Shown here piece by piece: positions 33,497-42,707 of a stretch of 64,000 bases of DNA (within the stretch, counting starts at the first letter, position 1; each line of letters opens with the position of its first letter). Under the pieces are notes generated by a model. The model made no database searches, was not told the DNA's origin, and worked only from the letters and a program-made list of their open reading frames with translations. Source of the stretch: an uncultured Holophaga sp. (GTDB taxonomy: Bacteria; Acidobacteriota; Holophagae; Holophagales; Holophagaceae); the NCBI RefSeq assembly GCF_963677305.1, contig NZ_OY781925.1:743501-807500 (forward strand), in the 5' to 3' direction. The translations under genes were made by a program, and so were the position numbers.

Positions 33497-34521
33497 CAGT
33501 TCCTCCCGAAGAGGCCGCCGAAGAGGCTCCGCTTGGAGGATTCGGGGGCCGGGGCCGCGGGAATCTCCTCCGGGAGGATGCTCCTGAGTCGCCGGATGCG
33601 CTCGAAGACCGGGCGCAGCGCCGGGACCTTGCTGGCTTCGATCCAGTTGTCGCTGAACTGGCGGGCGACCAGGTGGTTCTCCAGCACCCGGCCTTGCTCG
33701 ACCCAGGTAGCGATCTGGTCCGTGCTCAGGCTCTCGTAGAGGTCCTCACCGATCCTGAGCTTCAGGAGGTTGGGGTCCTGGGGTACCGGAACCGTGACGG
33801 GAACAGGCTCGGGGAGAGGCAGCGTGCTGGTCGGGGGGATCAGCTCTGTGATGGGCACGGATAGCGTCTGCCGGGAGGCGTCGGTGGCCTCCTGGGGAGG
33901 CTGGAGGGCCGCTTCCATGTCCTCCATGGTCATGCGGACCGTGGACAGGGTGTCGGAGTCGGGGGAGAGCGTGGGCTCCGGAGCGAGCTCTTCCTGGAGG
34001 ACGCCGCCGAGGGTGGTTTCCAGGGCCTCGAGTGTCGCTTCGACATCCATGGGGCTGCTGCTGCGGGCACCGGGGAAGGCGCGTGTGCTGGTCGGAGGGG
34101 GGGCGTCGCCCAGGAGCCGGTTGATGGCGTCCCTGGCGGAGGCGTAGTGGGGCTCGGCCCCTGGGTCAGGGGGGGGAGGGACAAAGTCCACCAGGGTCCT
34201 CTCCAACTCCTCCCCGGAGTCCTCGAGGTCCCCGATGCAGAGGGAATCATCCAGCGAAGTTGCCCCTGGGACAGGGCTTTCGAAGAGGTCCTCACTCAGG
34301 TCCAGTCCTGCCAGGTCCCCTGCCGCGAGCCCCGGGACCTCCTCAATGAGGGGAGCCGGGACCGGCTCGGGGGTCGGGGGGAGGAGGCGGGCCACCACAT
34401 CCTCGATCCCGAATACATGGCTGCACCTGAAGCACTTGGCCCGCCGGATTCCGGTCTGCACCCGCTCGGGTCGGAGACCATAGTGGGTGGAACAGCTGGG
34501 GCATCGAAGGGACTCGAGCAC
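33496..34521 (-). CDS. MJ0042-type zinc-finger protein with C-terminal GYF_2-like domain
   Basis: A 341-aa protein. It starts with an MJ0042 zinc finger (RCPSCSTHYGL, then KCFRCSHVFGI) near residues 5-45, continues through a long acidic, Pro- and Ser-rich linker that would be unstructured, and ends with a compact domain (about 260-325: LLKLRIGEDLYESLSTDQ, WVEQGRVLENHLVARQF, WIEASKVPALRPVF) resembling GYF_2/DUF4339 domains. No membrane segment. GTG 34521 has TGGAGAG upstream. Such proteins are common in Acidobacteriota and Myxococcota; the role is unknown. Confidence 0.75.
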   Translation of the reverse strand: MLESLRCPSCSTHYGLRPERVQTGIRRAKCFRCSHVFGIEDVVARLLPPTPEPVPAPLIEEVPGLAAGDLAGLDLSEDLFESPVPGATSLDDSLCIGDLEDSGEELERTLVDFVPPPPDPGAEPHYASARDAINRLLGDAPPPTSTRAFPGARSSSPMDVEATLEALETTLGGVLQEELAPEPTLSPDSDTLSTVRMTMEDMEAALQPPQEATDASRQTLSVPITELIPPTSTLPLPEPVPVTVPVPQDPNLLKLRIGEDLYESLSTDQIATWVEQGRVLENHLVARQFSDNWIEASKVPALRPVFERIRRLRSILPEEIPAAPAPESSKRSLFGGLFGRN

Positions 34522-34644
34522 GGCTCTCTCCAGGTGAGGTGTAGAGCAAGCATAGGCGCATTCGGAGGAATGTGCAGCACGATGCCTGTGGGGCGTCGGG
34601 CAGGGTATGATCTTCCCTTGGATCCAATGGAAGCGGGAGGTCGT

Positions 34645-35310
34645 TTGTCTGGGCTGTTCATTACCATCGAGGGCGTGGAAGGGGCTGGGAAGTCTACCCA
34701 GATCGAGCTGCTCCTCCGCCGGTTGGTCTCGCTGGGGGTGCCGGCCATGGCCTCCAAAGAGCCCGGGGGCACCCCTCTGGGACGCGAGCTGCGGACCCTC
34801 CTTCTCACCCCTCATATCTCCGGCGAGAAGTGGTGCCCCGAGTCCGAGCTTCTTCTCTTCTATGCTGATCGTGCTCAGCACCTCAGCACGGTGATCCGAC
34901 CGGCCCTGGAGGCGGGGCGCACCATCCTGGTGGATCGCTTCGAGGACTCCACCCGAGCCTACCAGGGAGCTCAGGGGATACCCGAGGCCACCATGGACAA
35001 GTTGGGCGAGTTCGTCCTCGGGCGCCTCCGTCCCCACATGACCCTGATCCTTGACATGGACCCGGCCATCTCCCTGGAGCGGGTCCGCGCCCGCAACCTG
35101 GCGGCGGGCGGAAGCTTTTCCGAGACCCGCTTCGACAACGAGACTCTGGAGTTCCACACCCGGGTCCGCAAGCGCTTCCTGGCCATTGCGCAGCGGGAGC
35201 CCCACCGGGTGGCTCTGGTGAATGCCGACCATCCCGCCGAGGATGTCCACCAGTCCATCTGGGCCCATCTGACCCCCCTGCTCCGCTCCTCGGGCTTCCC
35301 GGTGGAGTAG
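34645..35310 (+). CDS. tmk: Thymidylate kinase
   Basis: A 221-aa enzyme phosphorylating dTMP to dTDP. It begins SGLFITIEGVEGAGKSTQ with the P-loop, then KEPGGTPLGRELR, FYADRAQHL, the DRF motif in VDRFEDSTRAYQG, and a LID region with SFSETRFDN. I prefer the TTG at 34645 (GGGAGG four bases upstream) because it gives the usual MSGLFITxEG beginning; an ATG at 34627 would add six residues. The next gene, holB, begins two bases after its stop; the pair tmk-holB is widely conserved. Confidence 0.94.
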   Translation: MSGLFITIEGVEGAGKSTQIELLLRRLVSLGVPAMASKEPGGTPLGRELRTLLLTPHISGEKWCPESELLLFYADRAQHLSTVIRPALEAGRTILVDRFEDSTRAYQGAQGIPEATMDKLGEFVLGRLRPHMTLILDMDPAISLERVRARNLAAGGSFSETRFDNETLEFHTRVRKRFLAIAQREPHRVALVNADHPAEDVHQSIWAHLTPLLRSSGFPVE

Positions 35311-35312
35311 GC

Positions 35313-36302
35313 ATGTTCAACCCGGGTCTCAGGGGGCACACCGCCCTGCGCCAGCGGCTCCATGACCGTGTGGCGGCCGGGACGCTCTCGGGTTCGGTCC
35401 TGCTGGCGGGGCCGGAGGGCATCGGCAAGCGCCGGGTGGCCCTGGAGCTTGCCCAGCGGGAACTCTGCCTCACCCGGAGCGCCTGCGGGCGGTGCGAGGG
35501 CTGCCGGATCCTTGAGGCCGAGCCCCTGCCCGCCGAGCTCCCCAACCTGCTCCGCATCGCCCCGGAGGGCAAGGCCGGGCTGATCCGCATCGGCGCGATC
35601 CGGGATGATGACCTGGTGGAGGGGGGCGTGATCCGCTGGGCCCATCAGGCACCCCTGCCGGGCTGCCATCGCTGGATCCTGATCGAGGATGCCCATCGCC
35701 TCAACAGCGCCAGTGCCAACATCCTTCTCAAGACCCTGGAGGAGCCCCCGACCGGGGCCCACTTCCTCCTGGTCACCCACCGTCCGGAGTCGGTCCTCCA
35801 GACCATCCGTTCCAGGTGCGAGCGCATCCCCATGCAGTCCCTCCCGGTGGAGGATCTGGCTGCCGTGGCTCGCGCCTCGGGCTGGGAGGGCGGAGAGCTG
35901 GAGCGGTGGCTCGCCCTCTCGGGGGGGACCTTCCGTTACCTGGACCCCGCACCCTTCCACCGGGTGCAGGCCCAGGTGGAAGCCTGGCTGGCCCTGCTTG
36001 GGGGGCGCTCCTTTGGCGAGGCTGCCGGTTCCCTGCTGCCGGACAAGGATCTCCCCCAGGCCCAGGGCGAGCAGGTGGGACAGGCCCTGGAGCTTCTGCT
36101 GATGGTGCTCCTGGATGTGGGGCGGATCCGCGAGGGCAGGGCCCCCAGGCTGGCGCCATGGCAGCCTGAACTGGAATCGCTGGGGGGCGGCTCCCTGGAA
36201 TTGCGGGGCGCCCAGTCTGCGGTGTATGGAGCCCTGCGTACCCTGCCCCGCAACCCTGCCCCTGAGCCGCTGCTGAGGTCTGTGGCCGGCAGTTTCCGTT
36301 AG
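35313..36302 (+). CDS. holB: DNA polymerase III subunit delta'
   Basis: A 329-aa AAA+ protein of the clamp loader that helps place the beta clamp on DNA. It shows the phosphate-binding loop GPEGIGKRRVA, a zinc module of the CxxCxxC type (CGRCEGC) after an earlier Cys, the sensor region RWILIEDAHRLNSASANILLKTLEEPP and the SRC motif (SRCERIPM). Directly coupled to tmk. It ends nine bases before a convergent diguanylate cyclase gene. Confidence 0.92.
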   Translation: MFNPGLRGHTALRQRLHDRVAAGTLSGSVLLAGPEGIGKRRVALELAQRELCLTRSACGRCEGCRILEAEPLPAELPNLLRIAPEGKAGLIRIGAIRDDDLVEGGVIRWAHQAPLPGCHRWILIEDAHRLNSASANILLKTLEEPPTGAHFLLVTHRPESVLQTIRSRCERIPMQSLPVEDLAAVARASGWEGGELERWLALSGGTFRYLDPAPFHRVQAQVEAWLALLGGRSFGEAAGSLLPDKDLPQAQGEQVGQALELLLMVLLDVGRIREGRAPRLAPWQPELESLGGGSLELRGAQSAVYGALRTLPRNPAPEPLLRSVAGSFR

Positions 36303-36310
36303 CCGGGTCG

Positions 36311-37453
36311 CTACTGGGCCACCACCACCCTCCCCTTCCCGGCGTCCTTGGCCTGGAAGAGGGCCCGGTCAGCCCGCTCCAGGAGATGGTCCGCACCGTC
36401 TGCGTGGTCCGGGTAGGCGGCGATGCCGATGCTGATGCTGATGGGGACCTCGTCCCCGAGGGGACGGGTCAGGCGCTGGATGAGCCGCTCGCCGAGCTTG
36501 GTGGCACCCTGGGCGAAGGTGCCCGGCATGAGGATGCAGAATTCATCCCCGCCGTAGCGGTAGAGGCGATCCTGGGTGCGGATCATGCCCTGGGCCTCCC
36601 GGGCCACGGTGGTGAGCACCCGGCTCCCGGTGGGGTGGCCGTAACGGCTGTTGATGGCCTTGAGGTTGTCCACATCGAGGAAGAGCAGCGACACCGGCTC
36701 CCGACGGGCGGCGGCGTCGCGGATGGCCTGGGGCAGCTCGGCTTCGAGGCATCGGCGGTTGTGGGCCACGGTGAGGTCGTCCCTGAAGGAGAGGGCCCGG
36801 CTCCGCTCAAGCTGCCAGGTGGTGACCAGAAGCTCCTCCACATCCTTGAGGAAGGCGAGGTACTGAGCAGCATCGCCCTTGGGTCCCCGGAGGCGGAGAA
36901 GGGCCACCTGCTCGCCCGGGCAGATGAGCCAAGCCTGGCCGGCCTGGACCAGGGCCGCCCCTTCATCGAGGGGGATGGGGGCCTCGGGGAAGCCTTCACC
37001 CACGCGCTGGTAGAAGGTGTCCTCGTCTCTGACCCAGATGGCTCCCGCAGCAGCGTCCGATAAACGGATGGCCCTGGCGAGGATGGGGCGCAGGAGCTCG
37101 TCCAGGGTCGCCAGGTGCAGCATCTGGCGCAGCCAGCCCTCGCTGCCCAGATCCCGGTTGCGGAGGTGGTCCAGAGCCTCCCTCACGGACTCCAGGGGGC
37201 TGGCCTGGCGGAGGACCCAGCCGGGGCGGCGCGAGAGGACGTCGCTCACTTCCTCAGGGCTGCCCTCCTGAACCCACCAGAGGATGTCCCCCTCCTGGGG
37301 TGGGATGAAGCGTGGATCGGGGCGGTCCCCGGCCAGGAGAAGGGTGTCTCCGCCGTTGCCCTCGAGGAGGGTGAAGCCCCAGGAGGCCAGGGCGGTCCGG
37401 AGCTCGGCGAGTCGCGGGGTGGGATGCATCTCGAGGATGCGGATCGTGGGCAC
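36311..37453 (-). CDS. Diguanylate cyclase (GGDEF) with N-terminal receiver-like and GAF-like regions
   Basis: A 380-aa enzyme making c-di-GMP. The GGDEF domain (about 220-378) has the intact active loop YGGDEF and a product-inhibition site RTQD five residues before it, so activity should be feedback controlled. The N-terminal 110 residues resemble a receiver fold without a clear phosphorylation site, and 120-215 look GAF-like. No membrane helix. It starts eight bases after the stop of the large helical protein at 37462, so the two form one unit. It lies close to pilB-pilT-pilC, whose pili are often c-di-GMP-regulated. Confidence 0.9.
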   Translation of the reverse strand: MPTIRILEMHPTPRLAELRTALASWGFTLLEGNGGDTLLLAGDRPDPRFIPPQEGDILWWVQEGSPEEVSDVLSRRPGWVLRQASPLESVREALDHLRNRDLGSEGWLRQMLHLATLDELLRPILARAIRLSDAAAGAIWVRDEDTFYQRVGEGFPEAPIPLDEGAALVQAGQAWLICPGEQVALLRLRGPKGDAAQYLAFLKDVEELLVTTWQLERSRALSFRDDLTVAHNRRCLEAELPQAIRDAAARREPVSLLFLDVDNLKAINSRYGHPTGSRVLTTVAREAQGMIRTQDRLYRYGGDEFCILMPGTFAQGATKLGERLIQRLTRPLGDEVPISISIGIAAYPDHADGADHLLERADRALFQAKDAGKGRVVVAQ

Positions 37454-37461
37454 GCCTGTCC

Positions 37462-39420
37462 TCAGCTCATGGCGGCTTCAAGCCGGATCGAGAGGCGTTC
37501 GAGGTGTGAGATGAGGGGGGCCAGGGTAATCCCGGAGTCCTTTCCGCTGCGCTCGGTCCTGACCCAGCGCTTGAGCAGCTGGACGGTCTGGGGGTCTCGG
37601 ACCCCCAGGGACTTGCCGACCTGGATGAGCAGGTGGGTCGCCTTGGTGCGCTCCGGGCCCGGGGGGAGCCCTTGCTGCAGGCGGGAGCAGATCTCAAGGC
37701 CCTCCTGGGCATGGGTCAGGTCCAGGCGGATCAGGGGGATCCGGCCATTGATCCGGAGGAGGAAGACATCCAGGAAGCGCAGGATCTCCCCCACGGTCTC
37801 GGCGGCCTCGTTCAGGGAGCGGGTCAAATCCTCTGGGCTCTCCAGGGTGCGGGCGAGTGAGGCGGCGAGGCGCTCGAACTCCAGGCGGTCCTGGGCTCGG
37901 ATGAGCAGGAACTCGGGACTGCGGCGGAAGGCCGCCACCCGGTTCTGGGCCTGGGCCAGGGTGAGGGCGAGGCGGGGCATGTCCTGAAGCTCCCGGTGGA
38001 CCTGGATCTGCTGGAGGGCGGGGTCGAGGTGTTCCCAGAGGTGGAAGAGGCGCCGCCGCAGACGGTCACCTTCCTCGGCCAGGGAAGGCGAGTCGGGGAA
38101 GAGCCGCTGGCGGAGCTCGGGGGAGAAGAGTCCCACCAGGTCGGCCATCAGCTGGCGCTGGTGACTGAGGAGCAGGGCCTTGAGGTTGTCCAGGCTGCTG
38201 GCGAGCTGGTCGGAGTCCTGATTGACCAGGGGGGGCTGGAGGAGACCTCGAATGGTGGACTGGTCCTGGACCAGGGTGAGGACCGCCTGGCGGAGGAAGG
38301 CACCCAGCAGGAGAGCCTCCTCACTGCCCTTGGGCAGGTGTTCGGCCACCCTGGGGTGGTAGACCCGCTCGGCCAGACGCCCCAGCTCGGTCTCGATGAC
38401 ATAGAAGACGGGCACCTGGGCGTAGCGCTCCTGGATGCTGGCATTGGCGGCCAGCTCCATCTGCTCCACGAGGGAGAGAAGGGCCAGGTGGCTGACCAGG
38501 GCCCGGCCGACGATCCGGAAGGCGGGGGGGTGCTCCTGCCGGAGCTGCTTGAGGAGGGTGCGGACTTCTCCCGGGAGCTTCTGGGCCAGCACAGGCTCCT
38601 CGATCCGGGGCAGGCTCCAGCCGAGGTGGTTCCAGAGCCACTGCAGGCTGCCCCGGACCTGTTCCACCGCGGGCCAGTGGATCCCCCGGTCCAGGGGCAG
38701 GCTGAGGGTCACGCGGAGGGTCGAGATTACGTAATGCACCAGCAGGAGGGGTTCGGCCATGTGCCGGGTGTTGTCGGGCAGGGCGCTCTCCAGGAGCCCC
38801 TCGAGCTTCCGGATCGCTTCGATGTGGCGTCCGTTGCGGGCCAGGAGGGCCCGATTGAGGGTCTTGATCTGCTGACTGATCCGGCCGGCCAGGGCTGAAC
38901 CCCCGGGGTCGCCCTCCAGGATCTGGAAGAGCTTGCGGAAAACGGGGCGGCTCTCCTGGAGGAATGCGCTCCAGTGCTCGGCTCCCCAGTCAGCCTTCCG
39001 GGTATCCAGGGAGGAGGCCATGGTCCGCAGGCTGGCGATGAGGTCCAGAAGCTGGACCACCCACTCCGACTCCTGCTGGTGGCCCAGCAGAGCCCGGTGG
39101 GCCTCCTGAGCCAGGGTGCCCAACTGTTCGAGGGCATGGGTGAGGACCAGGCCCATCGCCGGACGGGCCTCGCCGAGACGCTTTTCTGGGAACTGGTTCA
39201 GGAAGGACAGGAAAAGTCCGAAGGTCCGCTTCAGCCGGAGGATGGCCTGATCTTCCCGGCCGTCCGGGTCGGTACCCGGCTCCAGGAGGGGCACCAGGTC
39301 GCCTCCTCCCAGCTGGATCATCTCGTTCAGGAGTTCCAGGTCGAGTCGCGACAGACCCTTATCCCGGATGAGATCCCGGACCTGCTCGATGCGGCGCTGG
39401 GGGCTCCTGGAGTCGGACAT
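37462..39420 (-). CDS. Large helical protein of unknown function
   Basis: A 652-aa soluble protein that I do not recognise. It is almost wholly alpha-helical with Leu, Gln, Arg and Glu in heptad-like spacing, e.g. RRIEQVRDLIRDKGLSRL, and many short helices resembling HEAT or TPR-like scaffolds. There is no signal peptide and no membrane helix. The ATG at 39420 has no clear ribosome binding site; an upstream ATG would add seven residues. It is the promoter-proximal partner of the diguanylate cyclase, so it may sense or scaffold for it. Confidence 0.65.
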   Translation of the reverse strand: MSDSRSPQRRIEQVRDLIRDKGLSRLDLELLNEMIQLGGGDLVPLLEPGTDPDGREDQAILRLKRTFGLFLSFLNQFPEKRLGEARPAMGLVLTHALEQLGTLAQEAHRALLGHQQESEWVVQLLDLIASLRTMASSLDTRKADWGAEHWSAFLQESRPVFRKLFQILEGDPGGSALAGRISQQIKTLNRALLARNGRHIEAIRKLEGLLESALPDNTRHMAEPLLLVHYVISTLRVTLSLPLDRGIHWPAVEQVRGSLQWLWNHLGWSLPRIEEPVLAQKLPGEVRTLLKQLRQEHPPAFRIVGRALVSHLALLSLVEQMELAANASIQERYAQVPVFYVIETELGRLAERVYHPRVAEHLPKGSEEALLLGAFLRQAVLTLVQDQSTIRGLLQPPLVNQDSDQLASSLDNLKALLLSHQRQLMADLVGLFSPELRQRLFPDSPSLAEEGDRLRRRLFHLWEHLDPALQQIQVHRELQDMPRLALTLAQAQNRVAAFRRSPEFLLIRAQDRLEFERLAASLARTLESPEDLTRSLNEAAETVGEILRFLDVFLLRINGRIPLIRLDLTHAQEGLEICSRLQQGLPPGPERTKATHLLIQVGKSLGVRDPQTVQLLKRWVRTERSGKDSGITLAPLISHLERLSIRLEAAMS

Positions 39421-39628
39421 GCAGAAAGCATAGCTGGTCAATGGATTTATGCCAGATGGAGCCGCTGGGAGGCCCGGCGGGCCCTCCGTCCGGCGCCCTC
39501 CGGAATCAGGCGTGCATCCGGGAGATGCGCCGATTCAACGGGGGACTATCTTCAGTGATGTGATTCACGGGGGCAGCAAGACATACTGAGTGATAGAATT
39601 CCGACATTTCGTGGACCCGGAGGCGCCC

Positions 39629-41452
39629 TTGGCCAGCAAGCTAGGCGAAATGCTAGTCAAAGCCCAGCTGATCACTGATGCTCAGCTGGAGGAGGCCATC
39701 CGGACGCAGCGCCGCGAGGGAGGCAAGCTGGGCAGCATCGTGGTGCGCCTGGGCTACTGTTCGGATCAGGACATCGTCAGCTTTCTGGGCATGCAGTACG
39801 GCGTTCCGGCCGCCGACCTGGAGCAGTGGCCCCCCATCGAGAACACGGTGGTCGCCCTGGTGCCGGCGGAACTCGCCCTCAAGCACAAGGTCCTGCCTCT
39901 CCAGCGCAGTGGCAATGTGCTGACTCTGGCCATGTCCGACCCCACAGACATCTTCGCCATGGATGATGTGCGCTTCCACACGGGCTACAACATCGATCCT
40001 GTGGTCTCGTCCGAGATGGGGCTGGTGAGGGCCATCGAACATTACTATGGGGGCTCCAGCGCCCTCAAACTCCGGGAGGAGGCCACAGGCAAGGGTACGG
40101 GCAGCCGTCCGGGAGGCCCCCGTGCCCCGGTCTTCGATGACGCCACCATGGACGCGGCCCTGGACCTCAAGGCCATGGAGGACGAGCTCTCCGAGACGGA
40201 CACGGAATACACCTCCCTGGAGGAGGACGAGGAGAACATCAATGCCGCGGCGTTGATGAAGGGCAGCGAAGAGGCGCCGGTGGTGCGCCTGGTCAACATG
40301 GTCCTCATCGATGCCATCCGGAAGGGGGCCTCGGATATCCACATCGAACCCTACGAGAAGAGCTACCGCATCCGGTACCGCATCGATGGCCTCCTCCAGG
40401 AGGTCATGCGGCCCAATCTCAAGCTCAAGGACCCCGTCACCTCCCGCATCAAGATCCTGGCCAAGCTCAACATCGCCGAGAAGCGCCTGCCCCAGGACGG
40501 GCGCATCAAGCTGCGGGTCCATCTTTCCGGCCAGAACAAGGTCATCGATTACCGCGTCTCCATTCTGCCGACCCTCTTCGGCGAGAAGATCGTGCTGCGG
40601 CTGCTGGACAGTGACAAGCTCATGCTCGATCTCACCAAGCTGGGCTTCGAGTCCGAGAGTCTGGTGGCCTGGGACCGCCAGATCTCCAAACCCTACGGCA
40701 TGGTCCTGGTGACGGGGCCCACGGGTTCGGGCAAGACCAACACCCTCTATTCCTCCATCGCCAAGCTGAACCAGGAGGATGTGAACATCATCACCGCCGA
40801 GGATCCGGTCGAGTTCAACTTCGCCGGCATCAACCAGGTGCAGATGAAGGAACAGATCGGCCTGAACTTCGCTGCGGCTCTGCGCTCCTTCCTCCGGCAG
40901 GATCCGAACATCATCCTGGTGGGTGAGATCCGGGATTTCGAGACCGCCGAAATCGCCATCAAGGCGTCCCTCACGGGCCATCTGGTGCTCTCCACCCTCC
41001 ACACCAACGACGCTCCGAGCACCATCAGCCGCCTCATGAACATGGGCGTGGAGCCCTTCCTGGTGGCCACCTCGGTGAACATCATCTGTGCCCAGCGCCT
41101 GGTGCGGCGGCTCTGCTCCAACTGCAAGGTGCCAGATCCCCATCAGCTCCCCCCCGAGGCCCTCCTCAAGGTCGGCTTCACCCAGGAGGAGGTGGACCGC
41201 GGCGTCACCCTCTACAAGGGGGAGGGCTGCGAGGTCTGCAACAAGCGGGGCTACAAGGGGCGGGTGGGCCTCTATGAGGTCCTGGAGATGTCCGAGACCA
41301 TGAGGGATATGATCCTCACGGGAGCCTCCGCCATGGAACTCCGGGAGCAGGCCATCAAGGACGGGATGATCACCCTGCGGCGCTCCGGGTGCCGGAAGGT
41401 GCTGGATGGTGTGACCAATATCGAGGAAATCGTTCGGGAAACCGTTCTCTGA
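39629..41452 (+). CDS. pilB: Type IV pilus extension ATPase PilB
   Basis: A 607-aa hexameric ATPase powering pilus extension. It has an N-terminal T2SSE_N (MshEN) domain (ASKLGEMLVKAQLITDAQL, then VPAELALKHKVLPL), which in some homologues binds c-di-GMP, a long acidic linker (about 180-225), then Walker A GPTGSGKT, Asp box (ITAEDPVEF), Walker B (IILVGEIRD) and His box. A four-cysteine zinc site is near the C-terminus (CSNCKVP, CEVCNKRGY). I choose TTG 39629 with GGAGG five bases upstream; a GTG at 39590 would add 13 residues without a ribosome binding site. Confidence 0.95.
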   Translation: MASKLGEMLVKAQLITDAQLEEAIRTQRREGGKLGSIVVRLGYCSDQDIVSFLGMQYGVPAADLEQWPPIENTVVALVPAELALKHKVLPLQRSGNVLTLAMSDPTDIFAMDDVRFHTGYNIDPVVSSEMGLVRAIEHYYGGSSALKLREEATGKGTGSRPGGPRAPVFDDATMDAALDLKAMEDELSETDTEYTSLEEDEENINAAALMKGSEEAPVVRLVNMVLIDAIRKGASDIHIEPYEKSYRIRYRIDGLLQEVMRPNLKLKDPVTSRIKILAKLNIAEKRLPQDGRIKLRVHLSGQNKVIDYRVSILPTLFGEKIVLRLLDSDKLMLDLTKLGFESESLVAWDRQISKPYGMVLVTGPTGSGKTNTLYSSIAKLNQEDVNIITAEDPVEFNFAGINQVQMKEQIGLNFAAALRSFLRQDPNIILVGEIRDFETAEIAIKASLTGHLVLSTLHTNDAPSTISRLMNMGVEPFLVATSVNIICAQRLVRRLCSNCKVPDPHQLPPEALLKVGFTQEEVDRGVTLYKGEGCEVCNKRGYKGRVGLYEVLEMSETMRDMILTGASAMELREQAIKDGMITLRRSGCRKVLDGVTNIEEIVRETVL

Positions 41453-41466
41453 AGAGGGGGGATCGC

Positions 41467-42642
41467 ATGTCTGACAACGGGGCAAACTACGTCGTACCGC
41501 TCCAGCAGTTGCTTCGGACCATGGTCGAATACGGAGGCACAGATCTCCACATCACCACGGATACCGCGCCCCAGATCCGGATCGATGGCCGGATGGTGCC
41601 TCTCAAGCTCCCCCCCCTCGATGCCTCCCAGACCCGCTGGCTCTGCTACGGCGTGATGACCGATCAGCAGAAGCATCGGCTGGAGGAGGATCTGGAGGTG
41701 GACTTCTCCTTCGGACTCCAGGGCATTGCCCGTTTCCGTGCCAACGTCTTCAATCAGCGGGGGGCCACGGCGGGTGTCTTCCGCACCATCCCCGAACAGA
41801 TCCGCTCCTTCGATCAGCTGGGGCTCCCCCAGGTCATCCAGAGCCTCTGCGAGAAACCCCGGGGCCTGGTCCTGGTCACCGGCGTGACCGGTTCGGGCAA
41901 ATCCACGACCCTGGCTGCCATGGTGGACCGCATCAACGAAACGGAATCCCTCCACATCCTCACCATCGAGGACCCGGTTGAATATGTCCACAACCACAAG
42001 CGCTGCCTGGTGAACCAGCGCGAGATCCACGCCGATACCCACAGTTTCAAGAAGGCCCTCCGTTCGGCTCTCCGCCAGGATCCCGATGTGGTGCTAGTGG
42101 GCGAGCTCCGGGACCTGGAGACCATTGAGTCGGCCCTGACCATCGCTGAAACGGGCCACCTCACCTTCGGCACCCTCCATACCAGCTCCTGCGTCCAGAC
42201 CATCAACCGCATCATCGATGTCTTCCCCGCCCACCAGCAGCCCCAGGTCCGTGCCCAGCTCTCCCTCGTGCTGGAAGGGGTCCTCTGCCAGTCCCTCATC
42301 CCCAAGGCCAGCGGCAAGGGTCGGGCTCTCGCCATCGAGGTCATGATCCCCAATCCGGCCATCCGGAACCTGATCCGTGAGGACAAGGTTCACCAGATCT
42401 ACAGCATGATGCAGACCGGCCAGCTCAAATACGGGATGCAGACCTACAACCAGAGCCTGTCCGACCTGGTCCTCAGGGGGGAGATCACACAGGATGTCGC
42501 CATGGGTTACAGCAGCAACGCTGACGAGCTTCGGGAGCTCATCAATCGTGGGGTGGGCCTCTCCGGGGCGGCCCCGACAAACGCCAAGGCCCCTGCCGCA
42601 ACGGTCCTGGGCGGCCGGAACCCGAATATCAAGTACACGTGA
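41467..42642 (+). CDS. pilT: Type IV pilus retraction ATPase PilT
   Basis: A 391-aa ATPase that disassembles the pilus and gives twitching force. It has the PilT start LLRTMVEYGGTDLHIT, Walker A GVTGSGKST, ITIEDPVEYVH, Walker B VVLVGELRDLET and the GTLHTSSCVQTINRIID His box. The AIRNLIRE motif essential for retraction is present as PAIRNLIREDK. A Ser/Ala/Asn-rich tail of about 35 residues follows the domain. It begins 14 bases after pilB. Confidence 0.95.
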   Translation: MSDNGANYVVPLQQLLRTMVEYGGTDLHITTDTAPQIRIDGRMVPLKLPPLDASQTRWLCYGVMTDQQKHRLEEDLEVDFSFGLQGIARFRANVFNQRGATAGVFRTIPEQIRSFDQLGLPQVIQSLCEKPRGLVLVTGVTGSGKSTTLAAMVDRINETESLHILTIEDPVEYVHNHKRCLVNQREIHADTHSFKKALRSALRQDPDVVLVGELRDLETIESALTIAETGHLTFGTLHTSSCVQTINRIIDVFPAHQQPQVRAQLSLVLEGVLCQSLIPKASGKGRALAIEVMIPNPAIRNLIREDKVHQIYSMMQTGQLKYGMQTYNQSLSDLVLRGEITQDVAMGYSSNADELRELINRGVGLSGAAPTNAKAPAATVLGGRNPNIKYT

Positions 42643-42707
42643 TCGCTTCACAAGTGGTAAATAGGGATCTATTCTTAGCCTAGCCCCATCGTTTGGAAGA
42701 GGTGACC

